A stretch of DNA of 64,000 bases from NCBI RefSeq assembly GCF_003344625.1, contig NZ_QPKJ02000007.1:248001-312000 (forward strand), given 5' to 3'. This document shows, piece by piece, positions 1 to 8,178 of the stretch. The notes under the pieces were generated by a model. The model was not told the origin of the DNA. It ran no database searches and was given only the letters and a program-made list of their open reading frames with translations. This DNA comes from Solirubrobacter deserti. Lineage in GTDB: Bacteria; Actinomycetota; Thermoleophilia; Solirubrobacterales; Solirubrobacteraceae. A program made the translations under genes and the position numbers. Every line of letters starts with the position of its first letter. The first letter of the stretch is position 1.

Positions 1-1646
1 TGCTTGTCGATGATCCGATCCGGGATGATGCCCCGCGCCGCATGCTTGAGCACGTGCTTGGTCGTCGTGACGCGCCGCACCTTCATGGCGGTCGGGATCG
101 TGGCGCAGTACTCGACCATCTTGTGATCGAGGAACGGCACGCGCACCTCGAGCGAGTGCGCCATCGAGGCGCGGTCGAAGTAGTGGAGCATGTCGTCCAC
201 GAGTGCCAGCTGGCCGTCGATGTACAGCGTTGCGGCAAGCGGCTCGTCGGCGATATCCCCCAACCGCTCGGCCACGACGCGGCGAGCCGCGTCCCCGTCC
301 AACTCGGCAAGCGGGCCCCGCAGCAGACGGCCGCGCAGGTCGTCGTCGAGCTTGCCGCTCATCGCCAGGAGGCGGTCGACGGAGCCGGGGGCCTCGAGCG
401 TTCGGGCCATGCGCTGCACCTTGCCGGGGCCGCGCCTGGCCGCGGACGTGATGGCGGCGCGAGCGGGGGCGGGAAGCCGGCTGAACGCGGCCGCGGCGGC
501 AGCGGCCTGATGCTTGTTGTAGCCGCCGAGGAGCTCGTCGGCGCCCTGGCCGGAGAGCGTGACGGTCACGTGCTTGGCCGCGAGCTCCGACAGGGCCGAG
601 AAGCCGAGTGACGAGAGATCGGCGAGCGGCTCGTCGATCTGCCAGGAAAGCGTCTCGAGATCGACCGCGGCGTCCGATACCGACAGCTGCAGCTCGTGGT
701 GCTCAGCCCCGATCGAGTCCGCCACGAGCTTGGCGTCCGAGAGCTCGTTCTTCTTGCCGTCCTCGGCGAAGCCGACCGAGAACGTCTTGACAGGCTCGCT
801 CATGTTGCGCGCCATCAGCGCGACTATCACGCTCGAATCCAGGCCGCCGCTCAGCATCGCGCCGAGCGGCACATCGGCCATCAGCCGGGACTTGACGGCG
901 TCCTCGAGCTCGGCGATCAGACCCTCGCCCCAGTCGTCGACCGTCAGGCCGGGCTGGGCCTCGGGGCGGGGATAGGCCCAATACCGCTCGACGCTCACGC
1001 CGGACTCGTCGATCACGAGCCGGTGCCCGGGCATCAGCTTCGAAACGCCGGCCAGAGGCGTGCGCGGACCGGAGAAGAAGCCGAAGGTGAGGTAGCTGTC
1101 GATCGCCTCGTAGTCGAGGTCCGGACCGATCAACCCGGACGCGAGCAGGCTCTTGAGCTCAGACGCGAAGATGACGCGGTCGCCGACCTGAGCCCAGTAC
1201 AGCGGCTTGACGCCGAGGCGGTCGCGCGCGATCACGGCGCGGCGGCGGGTTCCGTCCCAGATCGCGATGGCGAACTTGCCCCGAAGCTGCTCGGGTACGT
1301 GCGTCCCGTAGCGCTCGTACAGGTGCGGCAGGATCTCGGTGTCGCAGCGTGTCCGAAGGACGTGGCCCTCGGCCTTGAGCTGGCGCGTGATCTCGGCGTG
1401 GTTGTAGAGCTCGCCGTTCTGCATCCCCCAGATGTCGCCGGTCTCGTTCGGGAACGGCTGGTGGCCGGCCTCGACGTCGACGATGCTGAGGCGGCGCGCG
1501 CCGAAGGCGACGCCGGGCGCCTGCATGATGCCGCGATCATTCGGTCCGCGATGGGTCATCGCGTCCGTCATCTGGTTGAGGACCTCGGGCGAGATGACCT
1601 CGCGAGCCTCCCCGCCCACCTGTACCACTCCGCAGATGCCGCACAT
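1..1646 (-). CDS. asnB: Asparagine synthetase (glutamine-hydrolysing), 3' end cut by window edge
   Basis: This class-II glutamine amidotransferase/asparagine synthetase transfers amide nitrogen from glutamine to aspartate or a related carboxylate. The protein begins MCGICGVV, so the N-terminal nucleophile Cys2 is exposed after Met removal, and this fixes the ATG at 1644-1646. The glutaminase half carries the MTHRGPND motif. The ATP-pyrophosphatase loop SGGLDSSV lies near residue 262. About 548 codons are visible and the reading frame is still open at base 1, so the last ~60-80 residues are outside the window. It is transcribed away from the 2OG-oxygenase gene. In polysaccharide clusters such proteins often amidate sugar acids rather than make free asparagine; that role is an inference from context. 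Confidence 0.93.
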   Translation of the reverse strand, partial: MCGICGVVQVGGEAREVISPEVLNQMTDAMTHRGPNDRGIMQAPGVAFGARRLSIVDVEAGHQPFPNETGDIWGMQNGELYNHAEITRQLKAEGHVLRTRCDTEILPHLYERYGTHVPEQLRGKFAIAIWDGTRRRAVIARDRLGVKPLYWAQVGDRVIFASELKSLLASGLIGPDLDYEAIDSYLTFGFFSGPRTPLAGVSKLMPGHRLVIDESGVSVERYWAYPRPEAQPGLTVDDWGEGLIAELEDAVKSRLMADVPLGAMLSGGLDSSVIVALMARNMSEPVKTFSVGFAEDGKKNELSDAKLVADSIGAEHHELQLSVSDAAVDLETLSWQIDEPLADLSSLGFSALSELAAKHVTVTLSGQGADELLGGYNKHQAAAAAAAFSRLPAPARAAITSAARRGPGKVQRMARTLEAPGSVDRLLAMSGKLDDDLRGRLLRGPLAELDGDAARRVVAERLGDIADEPLAATLYIDGQLALVDDMLHYFDRASMAHSLEVRVPFLDHKMVEYCATIPTAMKVRRVTTTKHVLKHAARGIIPDRIIDK

Positions 1647-1716
1647 ATGACCGCCAAGCTAGGCGCTCGCCCGCGCGGCTTCGACAACCCAATGGATGGG
1701 ATCCGCTGCGGTTGAC

Positions 1717-1770
1717 CTAGCCAGTCGGCGAGGGTCGCCCGTCTTGCGCCGGGAACTGACCGAACGGGGG
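1717..1770 (+). promoter_or_regulatory. Copy A of a repeated upstream element
   Basis: This intergenic stretch between asnB and the oxygenase gene shares a block with 3968-4010. The common parts are a 23-base block starting CTAGCC, then nTCGGCGAGG, then TCGCC, followed further on by ACCGAACGGG. The core GGCGA-ggg-TCGCC is a short inverted repeat. It sits about 100 bases upstream of the GTG at 1872 and about 70 bases upstream of the divergent asnB start. A promoter or operator role is inferred from copy number and position. Confidence 0.45.
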
Positions 1771-1871
1771 GTCAACGGCACGGAGGCCCAAGCCTACGAT
1801 CACGTCACCTGCTCAGCCGGCGCGATGGGCGCCTGCAGCCAGCCTTCGACCCATCCAGGGGGAATCGCCCA

Positions 1872-2786
1872 GTGAACACCGTCTACGTCGACACCAACAC
1901 GGATGAGGCCACGCGCCGCGAGCGCCTGTACAACGGCCACCTGTTCGTCCTCGCTCCCCGCCCCAGCACGCTGGCGCTGGTCGAGCATGCCCGCGAGATG
2001 ATCGAGGCTGCGTTCGGCGACATCGATCCGGCCCTCGCGCAGTACGAGATGCCGGTCGAGCGCTACGTGGAGATCTGCGCGCCGCTGAAGCCGGCGTTCA
2101 TCCACAACGACAGGACCAAGCAGCTCCTGAAGGACGTCGTCGAGGACTTCGGCTGCGTGCTCGAGGAGACCTTCATCGACGTGCCGCGCCTGCGCATGGT
2201 CACGAGCGACGGCTATCTGACCTCGGGGGTCGGCTACGCGCACCATCCGCACCGCGACACGTGGTACTCGGCGCCGATGGCGCAGCTGAACTGGTGGCTG
2301 CCGATCTACGACATCGAGACCGAGCAGTCGATGGCGTTCCACCCGCACTACTTCGACAAGGCGATCAAGAACGGCTCGTCGGAGTTCAATTACTACGACT
2401 GGAACTCGAGCGGGCGCAAGGACGCGGCGAAGCAGATCAAGTCCGATACGCGCAAGCAGCCCAAGCCGGAGGAGGAGCTCGAGCTCGAGCCGTCTCTGCG
2501 CCTGCTGCCGCCGGCCGGCGGCATCGTCCTGTTCTCCGCGGCGCACCTGCATTCGACCGTGCCGAACACGTCCGGCCGGGCCCGCTACAGCATCGATTTC
2601 CGCACGGTCAACGCCGTCGACCTGGCGGAGGGCAAGGGCGCCCCGAACCTCGACAGCCACTGCACCGGCACGTCGCTGCGTGACTTCATCCGCGGCTCGG
2701 ACCGCTCCGCCATGCCCGAGGAGCTCGTCGCCAAGTACGACGACGAGTCGTCCGCCGACGGCGTGCTGGTCTACCAGCCGGCCTAA
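1872..2786 (+). CDS. Phytanoyl-CoA dioxygenase-like 2OG-Fe(II) oxygenase
   Basis: This is a 304-residue protein of the non-haem Fe(II)/2-oxoglutarate oxygenase fold. The facial triad is visible as H-x-D in HHPHRDTWY near residue 126 and a distal His in AAHLHST near residue 226. A downstream Arg in SGRARYS would bind 2-oxoglutarate. Such enzymes hydroxylate or otherwise oxidise carbon centres. Its place at the head of a sugar-modifying gene run suggests a sugar or glycan substrate, but none can be named from sequence. The GTG start is preceded by an AGGGGGAA ribosome site at the correct spacing. The 3' end is followed 25 bases later by the methyltransferase start, so the two are probably cotranscribed. 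Confidence 0.8.
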   Translation: MNTVYVDTNTDEATRRERLYNGHLFVLAPRPSTLALVEHAREMIEAAFGDIDPALAQYEMPVERYVEICAPLKPAFIHNDRTKQLLKDVVEDFGCVLEETFIDVPRLRMVTSDGYLTSGVGYAHHPHRDTWYSAPMAQLNWWLPIYDIETEQSMAFHPHYFDKAIKNGSSEFNYYDWNSSGRKDAAKQIKSDTRKQPKPEEELELEPSLRLLPPAGGIVLFSAAHLHSTVPNTSGRARYSIDFRTVNAVDLAEGKGAPNLDSHCTGTSLRDFIRGSDRSAMPEELVAKYDDESSADGVLVYQPA

Positions 2787-2811
2787 CCGAGAAACGAAAG
2801 CGAGGCGGGAC

Positions 2812-3966
2812 GTGAGCTGCCCGGTCTGCAAGCGTCCCGCCGACGCGCCCTTCGTGCACATCGCCGGCGTGCCCGTGCACGTGAGCCAGTTGCACACGAC
2901 GCCGAGCGGCGCGCGGACCGCGCGCCGGGGCGATCTGCAGCTGGCCTTCTGCGCCGGCTGCGGCTTCATCTGGAACGTCGCCTTCGATGCGGCGCTTGTC
3001 GAGTACGACGCGGCCTACGAGAACTCGCTCGATCACTCGCGCGCGTTCACCGACTACGCGAACGGACTCGCCCAGCGGCTCGTCGAGCGCTACGACGTCC
3101 GCGGCCGCCGCGTGGCCGAGATCGGCTGCGGCCAGGCGGAGTTCCTGCGCGCCCTGTGCAACGCCGGCCACAACCGCGGCTTCGGCTACGACCCGACCTA
3201 CGTGGGCGACGACAGCGACCCGCGGATCACGATTCGCCGCGAGCTGTATTCCGAGGAAACAGTCGGCGACCTCGAACCCGAGTTCGTGTGCTGCCGTCAC
3301 GTACTCGAGCACCTGGAGCAGCCGCTGGCGTTCGTCCGCTCGCTGCGGCGCACGCTCTCCGCCGAGCGCGCGGCGACCGTGTATGTAGAGGTCCCCAACG
3401 GCACGCACCAACTCCTCAACGGCGTGGTCTGGGACATGATCTACGCACACTACGCGACCTACACGGAGCCGTCGCTGCGCACCCTCTTCGAGCTCGGGGG
3501 CTTCGAGATCCTCGACAGCGGTGCGGCCTTCGGCGATCAGTACCTGTGGCTCGAGGCGCGTCCGACGGACGCGCCCGTGCCCGACGCCCCGTCGGCCGAC
3601 CTGGACGCCGTCCGCGCCGCCGTCGAGCGCTTCGCCGCCGGGTACAGCGGCTTCGTCGGCGATTGGCGCCGGCGGGTCGACGGCCTGCGCACGCAGGGAC
3701 GCCGCGTCGTCCTCTGGGGCGCCGGCGCCAAGGGGGTGAGCCTGCTGAACTCACTCGAGGACCACGACGCCATCGCGCGGGTCGTGGACGTCAACCCGCG
3801 CAAGCACGGCACCTACGTGCCGGGGGCGGGGACACCGGTCGTGTCCCCGGAGGCGCTGCGCGCCTTCTCGCCGGATGTGGTGGTGCTGGCAAACCCGATC
3901 TACCGCGACGAGGTCCGCGGGATCCTCGCCGAGTTGGGCCAGAGCGCCGAGATCCTGTGCGTCTGA
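2812..3966 (+). CDS. Class I SAM methyltransferase, sugar C-methyltransferase family (paralogue 1)
   Basis: The 384-residue protein has the three-part layout of NDP-hexose C-methyltransferases. There is an N-terminal zinc-binding part (CPVC at residues 3-6 and CAGCG around residue 45), a Rossmann SAM domain (VAEIGCGQAEF near residue 101), and a C-terminal Rossmann-like part with VVLWGAGAKGVSLLN and VVDVNPRKHG. The GTG at 2812 starts directly before the zinc motif, so I prefer it to the longer open frame upstream. It is clearly paralogous to the gene at 8175-9344 and more distantly to 6907-8178. The sibling proteins carry YHEH or YEH in the active-site segment; here the aligned residues read YAH, so the conserved Glu is Ala. 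It may therefore act on another position or have lost C-methylation chemistry. Confidence 0.82.
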   Translation: MSCPVCKRPADAPFVHIAGVPVHVSQLHTTPSGARTARRGDLQLAFCAGCGFIWNVAFDAALVEYDAAYENSLDHSRAFTDYANGLAQRLVERYDVRGRRVAEIGCGQAEFLRALCNAGHNRGFGYDPTYVGDDSDPRITIRRELYSEETVGDLEPEFVCCRHVLEHLEQPLAFVRSLRRTLSAERAATVYVEVPNGTHQLLNGVVWDMIYAHYATYTEPSLRTLFELGGFEILDSGAAFGDQYLWLEARPTDAPVPDAPSADLDAVRAAVERFAAGYSGFVGDWRRRVDGLRTQGRRVVLWGAGAKGVSLLNSLEDHDAIARVVDVNPRKHGTYVPGAGTPVVSPEALRAFSPDVVVLANPIYRDEVRGILAELGQSAEILCV

Positions 3967-3967
3967 A

Positions 3968-4010
3968 CTAGCCGATCGGCGAGGATCGCCGACCCGCTAA
4001 CCGAACGGGC
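3968..4010 (+). promoter_or_regulatory. Copy B of the repeated upstream element, with perfect 7-bp dyad
   Basis: Immediately after the methyltransferase stop lies TCGGCGA-gga-TCGCCGA, a perfect 7-base inverted repeat, inside the block shared with 1717-1770. ACCGAACGGG follows about ten bases later, as in copy A but with a shorter gap. It precedes the GT2 gene at 4049, which has no clear ribosome binding site. It may be an operator or promoter element, or a weak terminator for the upstream gene. Confidence 0.45.
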
Positions 4011-4048
4011 GGGGACGGCGTAGAACCCCAGACCTAGCATCGCCATCG

Positions 4049-5104
4049 ATGGTCAAGAACCCCACAGCGCAGAACGCTCCGGCGCCTCGTGTGGCCGTCG
4101 TGATCCCGACCTACAACCGGGCTCGCTGGCTCGGCGGGGCAATCGAGAGCATCCTCGCGCAGACGTACAAGGACTTCCGCCTGGTCGTCTCCGACAACGC
4201 GTCGACGGATGACACGGCCGCGGTCGTCGCTCGCTTCGACGATCCGCGCCTGACGTACGTGCGACGAGCGACCAACTGCGGCCTGAACGAGCACTACAAC
4301 GGCTGGTTCGCCAACGTCGAGGCCGACTACCTGTACATGGTCCCGGACGACGACCGGCTCACTCCAGACGCTCTGGCGGTGACCGTCGCGGCGCTCGAGG
4401 CCAACCCGCGCGCCGCGATGATCCACGCCCAAGTCGATGTGGTCGACGAAGCCGGCGAGGTGATCGCCGCGGAGCACCACATGAGCGGCCTCGACAGCAA
4501 CACCGTCGAGCGTGGGACCGACTTCATCCGCCGCTCGATGCAGATGTCCTACCGGGTACACGCGACCACGGTCCTGCTGCGCACGGAGGCCGTGCGCAGC
4601 GTGCTGCTCGACGAGCGCGACTACCCCGTTACCGATCTGGGGCACTTCATGCGGATCGCGCTCGACTGGGACGTGGTGTTCCGCAAGCAGACGATCGCGC
4701 GCTACCGCATCCACGACGGTGCCTACAGCGCTGGTGCGGCGCAGGTGACCGACGGCGGCTACATCCAAGGCACCGAACGGATCGAGAAGTTCCTGGAAGT
4801 CAAGCTGCGCTTCCTGGACGAGCACGGTGACCGCCTCACCGGCGTCCCCGCCCTGCGGCGCGAGGCGCACCGCGCGTTCCGCCGCGAGCTCATCGAGCAC
4901 GCGGCGCACGCCACGTTCCCCGCGCGCCGGCCGGCGCCCACCGCCCGTGTGCTCCGCGCCTGCGCGCGGCGCGATGCGGCCGTCGTCTTCGAGCCGACGG
5001 CGTGGCGGCTGCTCGCGGGCTCGCTGCTCGGCGCGCGCGCGACCACTGCAATCAAGCGGGCGCTGCGGCGCCCAACCCCAACAGAGGTGACTCCCGCATC
5101 ATGA
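4049..5104 (+). CDS. Family 2 glycosyltransferase
   Basis: This 351-residue GT-A fold glycosyltransferase starts with a typical nucleotide-binding strand (VAVVIPTYNRARWL, residues 14-27). It continues with VVSDNASTDDT and has a metal-binding acidic motif VPDDDRL near residue 100. It would transfer a sugar from a nucleotide donor to a growing glycan at the cytoplasmic face of the membrane. No membrane segment is visible, so it is probably soluble or peripheral. Its stop overlaps the start of the cytidylyltransferase gene by four bases (ATGA), tying it to the CDP-sugar operon. The donor and acceptor cannot be told from sequence. Confidence 0.9.
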   Translation: MVKNPTAQNAPAPRVAVVIPTYNRARWLGGAIESILAQTYKDFRLVVSDNASTDDTAAVVARFDDPRLTYVRRATNCGLNEHYNGWFANVEADYLYMVPDDDRLTPDALAVTVAALEANPRAAMIHAQVDVVDEAGEVIAAEHHMSGLDSNTVERGTDFIRRSMQMSYRVHATTVLLRTEAVRSVLLDERDYPVTDLGHFMRIALDWDVVFRKQTIARYRIHDGAYSAGAAQVTDGGYIQGTERIEKFLEVKLRFLDEHGDRLTGVPALRREAHRAFRRELIEHAAHATFPARRPAPTARVLRACARRDAAVVFEPTAWRLLAGSLLGARATTAIKRALRRPTPTEVTPAS

Positions 5105-5877
5105 AGGTCGCGATCCTCGCCGGCGGCGTCGGCAGCCGCATCTCGGAGGAGACCGAGATCAAGCCCAAGCCGATGGTCGAAATCGGCGGCCGCCCGATCC
5201 TCTGGCACATCATGAAGCACTACGCCCACTACGGGTACACGGACTTCGCGATCGCCCTCGGGTACAAGGGCGAGGTCATCAAGCGCTACATGGTCGACTA
5301 CGCGTCGCTGTACGGCGATCTGACCGTTGGCCTCGCGAACGGGCACATCGAGCGCCGCAACGGCCACGGCGCGGAGATCGACGACTGGACCGTCTCGCTC
5401 GTGGACACAGGCCAGGGCACGGCCACCGGCGGTCGCATCAAGCGCCTCGCGCCGACCATCGGCAACGAGACGTTCATGTGCACGTGGGGCGACGGCGTCT
5501 CCAACGTCGACCTGGACAAGCTGCTCGAGTTCCACCGCTCGCACGGCAAGCTGGCCACGATGACGGCGGTCCGGCCGCCGGCCCGCTTCGGCCACCTGGA
5601 GCTCGACGGCAACGTCATCTCCGACTTCAACGAGAAGCCGCAGATCGGCGAAGGCTGGATCAACGGCGCCTTCTTCGTGCTCGAGCCCGAGGTGTTCGAC
5701 TACGTCCCGGGCGACGACACGATGTGGGAGCGCGAGCCGCTCGAGCGGCTCGCCCGCGAAGGCCAGCTGATGGCCTACAAGCACGAAGACTTTTGGCAGT
5801 GCATGGACACCCTCCGCGACAAGAAGCTGCTGGAGGAACTCTGGAACGACGGGGCTCCGTGGAGGACCTGGGAATGA
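5101..5877 (+). CDS. rfbF: Glucose-1-phosphate cytidylyltransferase
   Basis: The 258-residue enzyme converts CTP and glucose 1-phosphate to CDP-glucose, the entry step for CDP-deoxysugars. It shows the nucleotidyltransferase signature LAGGVGSRISEET at residues 6-18 with KPKPMVEIGG after it, then CTWGDGVSNVD (metal-binding Asp), GHLELDGN and the family-typical C-terminal EDFWQCMDTLRDK. Full length matches the RfbF/DdhA family. The ATG at 5101 has an AGAGGTGA ribosome site and replaces a longer frame that runs back into the GT2 gene. The usual next enzyme, CDP-glucose 4,6-dehydratase, is not recognisable in the window; the following SDR may fill that place or the gene may lie elsewhere. Confidence 0.95.
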   Translation: MKVAILAGGVGSRISEETEIKPKPMVEIGGRPILWHIMKHYAHYGYTDFAIALGYKGEVIKRYMVDYASLYGDLTVGLANGHIERRNGHGAEIDDWTVSLVDTGQGTATGGRIKRLAPTIGNETFMCTWGDGVSNVDLDKLLEFHRSHGKLATMTAVRPPARFGHLELDGNVISDFNEKPQIGEGWINGAFFVLEPEVFDYVPGDDTMWEREPLERLAREGQLMAYKHEDFWQCMDTLRDKKLLEELWNDGAPWRTWE

Positions 5878-6914
5878 TGCGCGTACTCGTCACCGGCCAC
5901 AACGGCTACATCGGCTGCTCGCTGCTGCCTCTGCTGCAGCAGGCGGGCCACGAGGTCGTGGGCCTCGACAACTACCTCTATGAGACGTGCACCTTCGGGC
6001 CGGACGTCCCGGATGTGCCGTCGCTGCGCAAGGACGTCCGCGACGTCGAGCTCGGCGACCTCGAGGGCTTCGACGCCGTCATCCACCTGGCGGCCATCTC
6101 CAACGATCCCGTCGGCGACCTGAACCCGGACGCGACGTACTCGATCAACCACCGCGCGTCCACCCGCCTGGCCAAGCTGGCCAAGGAGGCGGGCGTCGAG
6201 CGCTTCCTGTTCTCGTCCTCGTGCAGCCTCTACGGCGCCGCAGGCGACGACATCCTCGACGAGAGCGCGAGCTTCAACCCGGTCACGCCCTACGGCGAGT
6301 CCAAGCTGCTGGTCGAGAACGACCTGCGCGAGCTGGCCGACGACGACTTCAGCCCGACCTACCTGCGCAACGCCACGGCTTACGGCCTCTCGGCCCGCCT
6401 GCGCGGCGACCTGGTGGTCAACAACCTCACGGGCTACGCGGTCACGACGGGCCAGGTGCTGCTCAAGAGCGACGGTTCCTCCTGGCGCCCGCTCGTGCAC
6501 ATCGAGGACATCAGCCGCGCCTTCGTGGCGATCCTCGAGGCGCCGCGCGAGCTGGTGCACAACGAGCCGTTCAACGTCGGCCGCACCGAGGAGAACTACA
6601 AGATTCGCGACGTCGCGACGATCGTCGGCGAGGTCGTGCCCGGCAGCACGGTCACGTTCGCGGACGGCGCGTCTCCGGACATCCGCAACTACCGCGTCAA
6701 CTGCGACAAGATCATGGAGACCCTGCCGGCCTTCCAGCCGGTGTGGACGGTCCGCAAGTCGGTCGAGGAGCTGTACGCGGCCTACGTTGCCAACGGGCTC
6801 GAGCTCGACGACTTCCTGTCACGCCGCTTCATGCGCATCAAGCACGTCCGCGAGCTGCAGGAGGAGGGCGTCCTGGACGACAGCCTCCGCCGTCTGGAGG
6901 CCTCCGTTGCCTAG
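5874..6914 (+). CDS. NAD-dependent epimerase/dehydratase (extended SDR)
   Basis: This 346-residue extended short-chain dehydrogenase acts on a nucleotide sugar. The NAD-binding glycine motif GHNGYIG is at residues 8-14. SSSCSLYG supplies the catalytic Ser, and YGESK near residue 140 supplies the Tyr-x-x-x-Lys pair. The HLAAISNDPVGD segment is typical of SDRs found next to RfbF and C-methyltransferases. The start ATGATG overlaps the rfbF stop by four bases, with GGAGG upstream. The likely role is 4,6-dehydration, reduction or epimerisation of a CDP-sugar before or after C-methylation. The exact step is inferred from context only. Confidence 0.88.
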   Translation: MMRVLVTGHNGYIGCSLLPLLQQAGHEVVGLDNYLYETCTFGPDVPDVPSLRKDVRDVELGDLEGFDAVIHLAAISNDPVGDLNPDATYSINHRASTRLAKLAKEAGVERFLFSSSCSLYGAAGDDILDESASFNPVTPYGESKLLVENDLRELADDDFSPTYLRNATAYGLSARLRGDLVVNNLTGYAVTTGQVLLKSDGSSWRPLVHIEDISRAFVAILEAPRELVHNEPFNVGRTEENYKIRDVATIVGEVVPGSTVTFADGASPDIRNYRVNCDKIMETLPAFQPVWTVRKSVEELYAAYVANGLELDDFLSRRFMRIKHVRELQEEGVLDDSLRRLEASVA

Positions 6915-8178
6915 TCCCGCCCCGTCGTCGGAACAGGCGCGCACGGACTTCGTCGTCGTCGAGCGCTGTCGGGGCTGCGGCTCCGACGCGCTCGTCGACT
7001 TCCTCGACCTGGGCGAGCTGCCGCTGCCGGACGCGCTCGTCGCCACGGCCGACCTCGACGGTCCCGAGGCGCGGTTCCCCATGGACGTCACGTTCTGCCG
7101 CGAGTGCTCGCTCGTGCAGATCCGCCAGGACGTGTCGCCGGAGGCGCTGTTCGTCGAGAACAACCTCTACTTCTCGTCGTTCTCGGCCGGCCTGCTCAAG
7201 CACTGCCGCGAGCACGCGCTGAACCTGATCCAGACGCGTGGCCTCGGCGCGGGCAGCCTCGTCGTGGAGATCGCCTCCAACGACGGGTACATGCTCAAGA
7301 ACTTCGTCGAGCACGGCATCCCGGCGCTCGGCATCGAGCCGGGTCCGCCGCAGGCCGCGGCCGCGATCGCCGAGGGCGTGCCCACGCGCCAGGAGTTCTT
7401 CGACGCCGACTGCGCCCGCCGGCTGGTGGCCGAGGGCAAGCGTGCCGACGTGATCATCGCCAACAACGTGATGGCGCACACGCCGACGCTCAACTCGTTC
7501 GCCGAGGGCCTGAGCATCCTGCTCGCCGAGGACGGCGTGGCGACGATCGAGAACACCTACGTCAAGGATCTGATCGACCACTGCGAGTTCGACACGATCT
7601 ACCACGAGCACTTCTGCTACTTCTCGTGCACCGCGGTGGACGCGCTGATGCGCCGCCACGGGCTGTTCCTGAACGCCGTCGAGCACTTCCCGACGCTGCA
7701 GGGCGGCACGCTGCGCTGGATCATCGGCGCCCGTGAGGACGTGCAGGAGTCCGCGCGCGGCTTCCTCGCCGCCGAGCGCGAGCAGGGGCTGACGAGCTTC
7801 GAGTACTACGAGCGCTTCGGCGAGCGCGTCACGGGCATCCGCAAGGGCTTGCGCGAGCTGCTGGCCGGCCTGCGCGCCGAGGGCAAGTCGATCGTCGGCT
7901 ACGGCGCGGCCGCGAAGGCGTCCACGCTGTTGAACTTCACCGGCGTCGACGGCGAGTTCATCGACTACGTGGTCGACCGCAACGTGCACAAGCACGGCAA
8001 GCACATGCCGGGCATACACCAGCCGATCCATCCGGTCGAGAAGTTGCTCGAGGATCAGCCCGACTACGTGCTGCTGCTGGCCTGGAACTACCGCGACGAG
8101 GTCATGCGCCAGCAGGCCGAGTACCTCGAGCGCGGCGGCCGGTTCATCATCCCGGTGCCGGAGCCGCAGATCCTGTGA
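6907..8178 (+). CDS. NDP-hexose C-methyltransferase (TylCIII/TcaB9-like)
   Basis: A 423-residue SAM-dependent sugar C-methyltransferase. The N-terminal zinc module has CRGCG and CREC. The SAM-binding motif VVEIASNDGYML is near residue 119. ANNVMAHTP and YHEHFCYFS (near residue 232) match the catalytic Tyr/Glu/His segment of the TylCIII family, and a C-terminal domain follows with VGYGAAAKAST and VDRNVHKHGK. Such enzymes methylate C3 of a 4-keto sugar to give branched sugars. I chose the TTG at 6907 because GGAGG lies at the correct distance and no ATG/GTG fits before the zinc motif. It overlaps the SDR gene by eight bases. Confidence 0.9.
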   Translation: MPSPAPSSEQARTDFVVVERCRGCGSDALVDFLDLGELPLPDALVATADLDGPEARFPMDVTFCRECSLVQIRQDVSPEALFVENNLYFSSFSAGLLKHCREHALNLIQTRGLGAGSLVVEIASNDGYMLKNFVEHGIPALGIEPGPPQAAAAIAEGVPTRQEFFDADCARRLVAEGKRADVIIANNVMAHTPTLNSFAEGLSILLAEDGVATIENTYVKDLIDHCEFDTIYHEHFCYFSCTAVDALMRRHGLFLNAVEHFPTLQGGTLRWIIGAREDVQESARGFLAAEREQGLTSFEYYERFGERVTGIRKGLRELLAGLRAEGKSIVGYGAAAKASTLLNFTGVDGEFIDYVVDRNVHKHGKHMPGIHQPIHPVEKLLEDQPDYVLLLAWNYRDEVMRQQAEYLERGGRFIIPVPEPQIL

